In this document: positions 60,912 through 64,000 of the stretch, piece after piece
Layout of the letters: each line of letters starts with the position of its first letter
How positions within the stretch are numbered: the first letter of the stretch is position 1
Source: Pedobacter sp. MC2016-05
Lineage (GTDB): Bacteria > Bacteroidota > Bacteroidia > Sphingobacteriales > Sphingobacteriaceae
Direction: 5' to 3'
Assembly (NCBI RefSeq): GCF_026239735.1
Contig: NZ_JAPIVT010000002.1
Location: 1-64,000, forward strand
DNA: 64,000 bases
Translations under genes and position numbers: made by a program
Notes under the pieces: model-generated
The model's database searches: none
Seen by the model: the letters and a program-made list of their open reading frames with translations, nothing else
What the model was told of the DNA's origin: nothing

Positions 60912-61562
60912 CTAAACGATCAAACCATCTTTCATCGTTACAACGCGATCGCTTGTTTTAGCCAGGTGTTCGTTATGCGTTACAATTACAAACGTTTGCT
61001 GAAAATTATCTCTAAGTGTTACAAATAGCTGGTGTAAGGCTGATGCATTTTCTGAATCAAGATTTCCGGAGGGTTCGTCAGCCAGAATAATTGATGGATT
61101 GTTAATTAGTGCTCTTGCAATGGCTACCCGTTGTTGTTCTCCACCCGATAATTGGTTGGGTTTATGGTGGGCTCTGTCTTTCAAACCGAATAAATCAAGC
61201 AATTCCAAACCTCGGGTTTCGGCCTGTTTTTTATTCGTTTTAGCAATAAAAGCCGGGATACATACATTTTCCAATGCACTAAATTCAGGCAATAAATGAT
61301 GAAATTGGAATACAAAACCAATATTTTGGTTGCGAAAAGCGCTTAATAATTCTCCACTCAGTTTATTTATGATGGTTCCTTTAAGCTCCACTGCCCCGTC
61401 ATCAGGTTTATCTAGCGTACCTAAAATATGAAGTAAAGTACTCTTTCCCGCACCAGACGGGCCAATAATACTTACGATCTCCCCTTTCTGAACTTCAAAA
61501 TTAACACCTTTTAATATTTGCAGATTTCCGTATGATTTTCTTATTCCAGTGGCTTTTAGCAT
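60912..61562 (-). CDS. lolD: ABC transporter ATPase, LolD-type
   Basis: The 216-residue ATPase starts at ATG 61562 ([13 protein letters not shown]); an earlier in-frame start adds an unconserved 27-residue extension. Walker A is GPSGAGKST (residues 34-42), the signature is [15 protein letters not shown] and Walker B is [12 protein letters not shown]. The motif set and length match LolD/MacB-type ATPases that power lipoprotein release to LolA, encoded at 31581-32231. Its membrane partner (LolC/E type) is not in the window. The Q-loop is [16 protein letters not shown]. Confidence 0.9.
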   Translation of the reverse strand: MLKATGIRKSYGNLQILKGVNFEVQKGEIVSIIGPSGAGKSTLLHILGTLDKPDDGAVELKGTIINKLSGELLSAFRNQNIGFVFQFHHLLPEFSALENVCIPAFIAKTNKKQAETRGLELLDLFGLKDRAHHKPNQLSGGEQQRVAIARALINNPSIILADEPSGNLDSENASALHQLFVTLRDNFQQTFVIVTHNEHLAKTSDRVVTMKDGLIV

Positions 61563-61734
61563 GGCGTAAAAATAGTTAAATTTTTGCTTTCTGAGTGATA
61601 AGTTACAGGTTGTAAGCATAAGGCTAGATGTATGACACCCCATTTACATTTTTATTATTTTTCAATCTGTGTAACTCGTTAATCTTTGTAATCGACCCGA
61701 TAATAATCTGTAAAATCAATTTATTAAAAAAAAG

Positions 61735-61775
61735 TTTGGAGTTATAAGAATCTTATTTAACTTTGAAAAACAAAG
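61735..61775 (+). promoter_or_regulatory. Promoter with overlapping palindromic operator
   Basis: TTTG (61735-61738) and TAACTTTG (61758-61765) have 19 bases between them. A palindrome CTTTG-N5-CAAAG (61761-61775) overlaps the -7 box. The same palindrome occurs before the gene at 62776. It is a likely repressor site for the winged-helix protein encoded in this operon. Confidence 0.6.
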
Positions 61776-61785
61776 CACTTTCAAA

Positions 61786-62421
61786 ATGAGCAATTCTGAG
61801 GAACAACTAAACGCATTAAAAGATATCAGACAAATGATGGATAGATCTTCAAGATTTATCTCATTGAGTGGTTTATCTGGCGTATTTGCTGGAGTTATAG
61901 CTTTAATGGGTGCCTACTTTGCAAACGATGAAATTGAAAAATTCATCAACAACAGAGGTTACGGTTATGGAATAGAAGGCGAAATGGACCTGGAATTTAA
62001 CTTAATCAAACTGGGTGTTTTTGTGTTGATAATTGCTTTAGCAGGTGGAATTTTGTTTACTTATCGAAAAAGTCAACGGAATAATTTACCAATCTGGGAC
62101 AAAACGTCCAAATCATTGTTAATTAATTTAGCTATTCCATTGGTAACTGGAGGATTATTTATCATCGCGTTGCTGATTAATCATGCTCATACTTATGCTA
62201 TTATTGCGCCTTCTTGCCTCATTTTTTATGGACTTTCGCTTATTAACGCAAGTAAATATACCTATAGCGATATTCGCTATTTGGGCTTCCTAGAAATCAT
62301 TTTAGGATTAATTTGTATGTTTTATGTGGGTTACGGGTTAATATTTTGGGCAATTGGCTTCGGCGTACTTCATATTATTTATGGATTGGTGATGTATTTT
62401 AAATACGAGAAAGGCCAATAA
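61786..62421 (+). CDS. Membrane protein, six helices (211 aa)
   Basis: The 211-residue protein has an N-terminal charged region and about six membrane helices (starting near residues 27, 72, 108, 133, 159 and 183). I do not recognise a named family. The gene is followed after 1 base by a winged-helix regulator gene. This small-membrane-protein plus winged-helix pair followed by another membrane protein and a DUF4173-like gene appears to be one operon. The promoter is strong in sequence and carries a palindrome. The membrane protein may be the sensor or target in this module. Confidence 0.75.
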   Translation: MSNSEEQLNALKDIRQMMDRSSRFISLSGLSGVFAGVIALMGAYFANDEIEKFINNRGYGYGIEGEMDLEFNLIKLGVFVLIIALAGGILFTYRKSQRNNLPIWDKTSKSLLINLAIPLVTGGLFIIALLINHAHTYAIIAPSCLIFYGLSLINASKYTYSDIRYLGFLEIILGLICMFYVGYGLIFWAIGFGVLHIIYGLVMYFKYEKGQ

Positions 62422-62422
62422 A

Positions 62423-62719
62423 ATGAAAAATCCAATAGCAGACCTTAATAAAATATTCGATAGCCGAATTCGGCTCGGCGTAATGTCGATGCTGATTGTT
62501 AACCATGAAATTAGCTTTAATGATTTGAAACAGATGCTAGAACTTACGGATGGAAACCTCGCCTCGCATCTAAATACCTTAGAACAAGCCCAATTTATTG
62601 CGGTACACAAAGGTTTTATAGGGCGTAAAACCAGCACTACTTATTCTATTACCGATTTAGGAAAACAAGCTTTCAAGGCGCATTTAGATGCGCTTGAAAA
62701 AATGATTAACAAACTTTAA
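62423..62719 (+). CDS. Winged-helix transcriptional regulator (98 aa)
   Basis: This 98-residue protein is a small winged-helix DNA-binding domain of the PadR/MarR-like (HTH_34) type. Helix 2-3 lies in INHEISFNDLKQMLELTDGN-like sequence (residues 25-45, with LASHLNTLEQAQFI as recognition helix and wing start). The wing is KGFIGRKTSTTYSITDLG. It has no ligand-binding domain, so it is probably a simple autorepressor. Its site may be the CTTTG-N5-CAAAG palindrome at 61761-61775 and 62741-62755. It begins 1 base after the upstream gene. Confidence 0.88.
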   Translation: MKNPIADLNKIFDSRIRLGVMSMLIVNHEISFNDLKQMLELTDGNLASHLNTLEQAQFIAVHKGFIGRKTSTTYSITDLGKQAFKAHLDALEKMINKL

Positions 62720-62740
62720 ACTATTTTTTTTGCGCTAATA

Positions 62741-62755
62741 CTTTGAATTTCAAAG
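62741..62755 (+). promoter_or_regulatory. Second palindromic operator-like site
   Basis: CTTTGAATTTCAAAG is a perfect palindrome with a central T. The CACTTT that follows is the same as after the site at 61761. It is 20 bases before the next start codon and sits near an ATACTTTG box that resembles a -7 element. Confidence 0.55.
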
Positions 62756-62775
62756 CACTTTTAAATCTAAAATCC

Positions 62776-63075
62776 ATGAATAATCAAGCAGAGCCACAGA
62801 TTATCAATCAATGCAGGCAGCTAGCCATCATTTCCGCATCAATCGGAACTACAATTTTTCTTTTCTTTCTTCTTTTCAGGGGAGAAACCCCGATTTTGGG
62901 ATTAGGGTATCTATTAATCGCGGCGTTAATTAACGGCATTTTCTTCACAGTCCTTGCGATTTCATGCTATACCCACAAGCAATATTGGCGTAAAATAGTT
63001 GCCACGATGATTTTCATGCTGGCTAACATCCCACTGAGTATTTTTTATTGTTTCATGGCACTTAAATTATTTTAA
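62776..63075 (+). CDS. Small membrane protein (99 aa)
   Basis: I start at ATG 62776 (MNNQAEPQIINQ); an earlier in-frame TTG lies inside the palindromic site. The 99-residue protein has three predicted membrane helices (about residues 16-36, 42-63 and 74-94). No family recognised. It is preceded by the second palindrome and followed after 3 bases by the DUF4173-like gene. It is probably controlled by the winged-helix regulator. Confidence 0.65.
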   Translation: MNNQAEPQIINQCRQLAIISASIGTTIFLFFLLFRGETPILGLGYLLIAALINGIFFTVLAISCYTHKQYWRKIVATMIFMLANIPLSIFYCFMALKLF

Positions 63076-63078
63076 ATT

Positions 63079-64000
63079 ATGAAAACGAAATCTAATTACA
63101 TCCTACTCGCTACCCTTATTGGAGGGATATTATTCAACTTGATGTTTTGGTCAGAAAGATTGGCACTTAACCTACTTATGTACAGTGTATTTGTCTTGAG
63201 CATTACCTTTTTCAACAGCGAGGTTGCTAAAACAAAGAAATTTAAAATCTACGCAATGGCGCATTTACTTGCAGCAGTTATGGTGGTGGTTAACAATTCC
63301 GATTTATCGCTTGCTACATACTACATCAGTTTTTTATTATTTGTTGGTTTTTCCCATTACCAAAGCATCAGATCAGTTTGGGTAGCATTTATGGCCACAG
63401 CACTACAAATTATTGCCATCCCTGCAACCGCATTCAGACGACTATCTGATCTTCAAATCGGGAATTTCAAATTCAGACCATTGCTAAGACCATTAAAATA
63501 TATCATTCTACCAATTATTATGGTATTTATTTTCATCGGCATCTACAGTGGAGCTAACACAATTTTTGAAAAATATGCCTCCGAACTTGGAGATAGCATT
63601 GCAAAGATACTAACAGATGTATTTGGCTTTATTTTCAGCGACTTAAGCTTCGAGCGCTTCATTCATTTTGGTCTCGGCTTAGCCTTAACCGGTGGGTTAC
63701 TCATCACCTTTTACGATCGTGTTTTCGAAAAGATTGAATTGAATCTGAATGAAGATCTGCATCGAAAGAAAAGTAGGAGCAGAATTAAAACCCTTTGGAA
63801 TGAAGTTGCCCAGATATTTATGGGTAGAATGATTTCAAAAAAAATGGCGCTGAAAACCGAATACATTGTCGCGGTGATTTCTTTTGTTGCTTTGAACTTT
63901 TTATTACTGATGCTAAATGGAATCGATATTTGGTGGTTATGGCTTAGTAAAGGGAAGCAATTGGCCGAAACGAACTATGCCGACGAATTACACGATGGCA
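63079..64000 (+). CDS. DUF4153/DUF4173-like membrane protein (partial)
   Basis: The frame opens at ATG 63079 and runs off the right edge with at least 307 residues. It has about eight or more membrane helices and a conserved central segment (LRPLKYIILPIIMVFIFIGI, then NTIFEKYASELGD). The loop SFERFIHFGLGLALTGGLL and the long polar loop (about residues 225-255, LNEDLHRKKSRSR) fit the DUF4153/DUF4173 family. In this position, after a winged-helix regulator and small membrane proteins, it is the end of a membrane module. Function unknown; the 3-prime end is not seen. Confidence 0.75.
   Translation, partial: MKTKSNYILLATLIGGILFNLMFWSERLALNLLMYSVFVLSITFFNSEVAKTKKFKIYAMAHLLAAVMVVVNNSDLSLATYYISFLLFVGFSHYQSIRSVWVAFMATALQIIAIPATAFRRLSDLQIGNFKFRPLLRPLKYIILPIIMVFIFIGIYSGANTIFEKYASELGDSIAKILTDVFGFIFSDLSFERFIHFGLGLALTGGLLITFYDRVFEKIELNLNEDLHRKKSRSRIKTLWNEVAQIFMGRMISKKMALKTEYIVAVISFVALNFLLLMLNGIDIWWLWLSKGKQLAETNYADELHDG

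Overview
The window looks like a chromosomal segment from a member of the Bacteroidetes, most likely the Sphingobacteriaceae (Pedobacter or a close relative). Three things point there. Promoters carry the TAnnTTTG -7 box of this phylum. Core genes are of Bacteroidetes type: Rho with a long disordered insert, a DUF4290 protein, a DUF2851 gene, a DUF4254/glycosyltransferase-9 pair and a YCF48-like beta-propeller. The core is A+T-rich with few Shine-Dalgarno sites. All functional calls rest on reading the sequence and on family knowledge; no database search was run.

Layout. 1-7.6 kb: tRNA-Gly and tRNA-Leu(UAA), a TatA-type protein, an orphan receiver, a large secreted glutaminase-family protein, a SRPBCC protein, a prolyl-hydroxylase-like oxygenase, an APH-type kinase and a dienelactone hydrolase. 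7.6-12.4 kb: a tight six-gene ter operon (HAD, PRTase, two TerD, TelA and an unrecognised protein). 12.6-18.6 kb: small stress and housekeeping genes, ending in an AraC regulator and SDR enzyme. 18.7-30.1 kb: a patchwork of visibly more G+C-rich genes (serine hydrolase, a second SDR/AraC pair, an alpha/beta-hydrolase fusion), lipoproteins, a DHA2 efflux pump and gene remnants. It ends at a tRNA-Leu(GAG) gene and could be an island.

30.2-64 kb is mostly core: a PhnP-like hydrolase, LolA, FtsK, PyrF, Rho, PssA, FolK, SppA, PolX, an LPS-type glycosyltransferase cluster, SixA, DUF4290, MurA, a cystathionine beta-synthase-like enzyme, an S41 protease operon, LolD and a membrane-protein operon with its own winged-helix regulator that runs off the end. 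Two conserved genes are broken: a DUF2851 gene (an 81-bp in-frame tandem duplication plus several frame lesions) and dprA (a frameshift and a premature stop).

The most distinctive structures are four. A GxxExxY (PD-(D/E)XK-like) gene is enclosed by inverted ACCACAGAT repeats, and a gene-less version of the same pair lies 9 kb away. Two SDR genes, each next to an AraC regulator, both have direct repeats spaced exactly 21 bp just upstream of a -7 box. A palindrome that is probably the winged-helix operator occurs twice in the last operon. MurA, PolX and one HAD protein carry changed catalytic residues.
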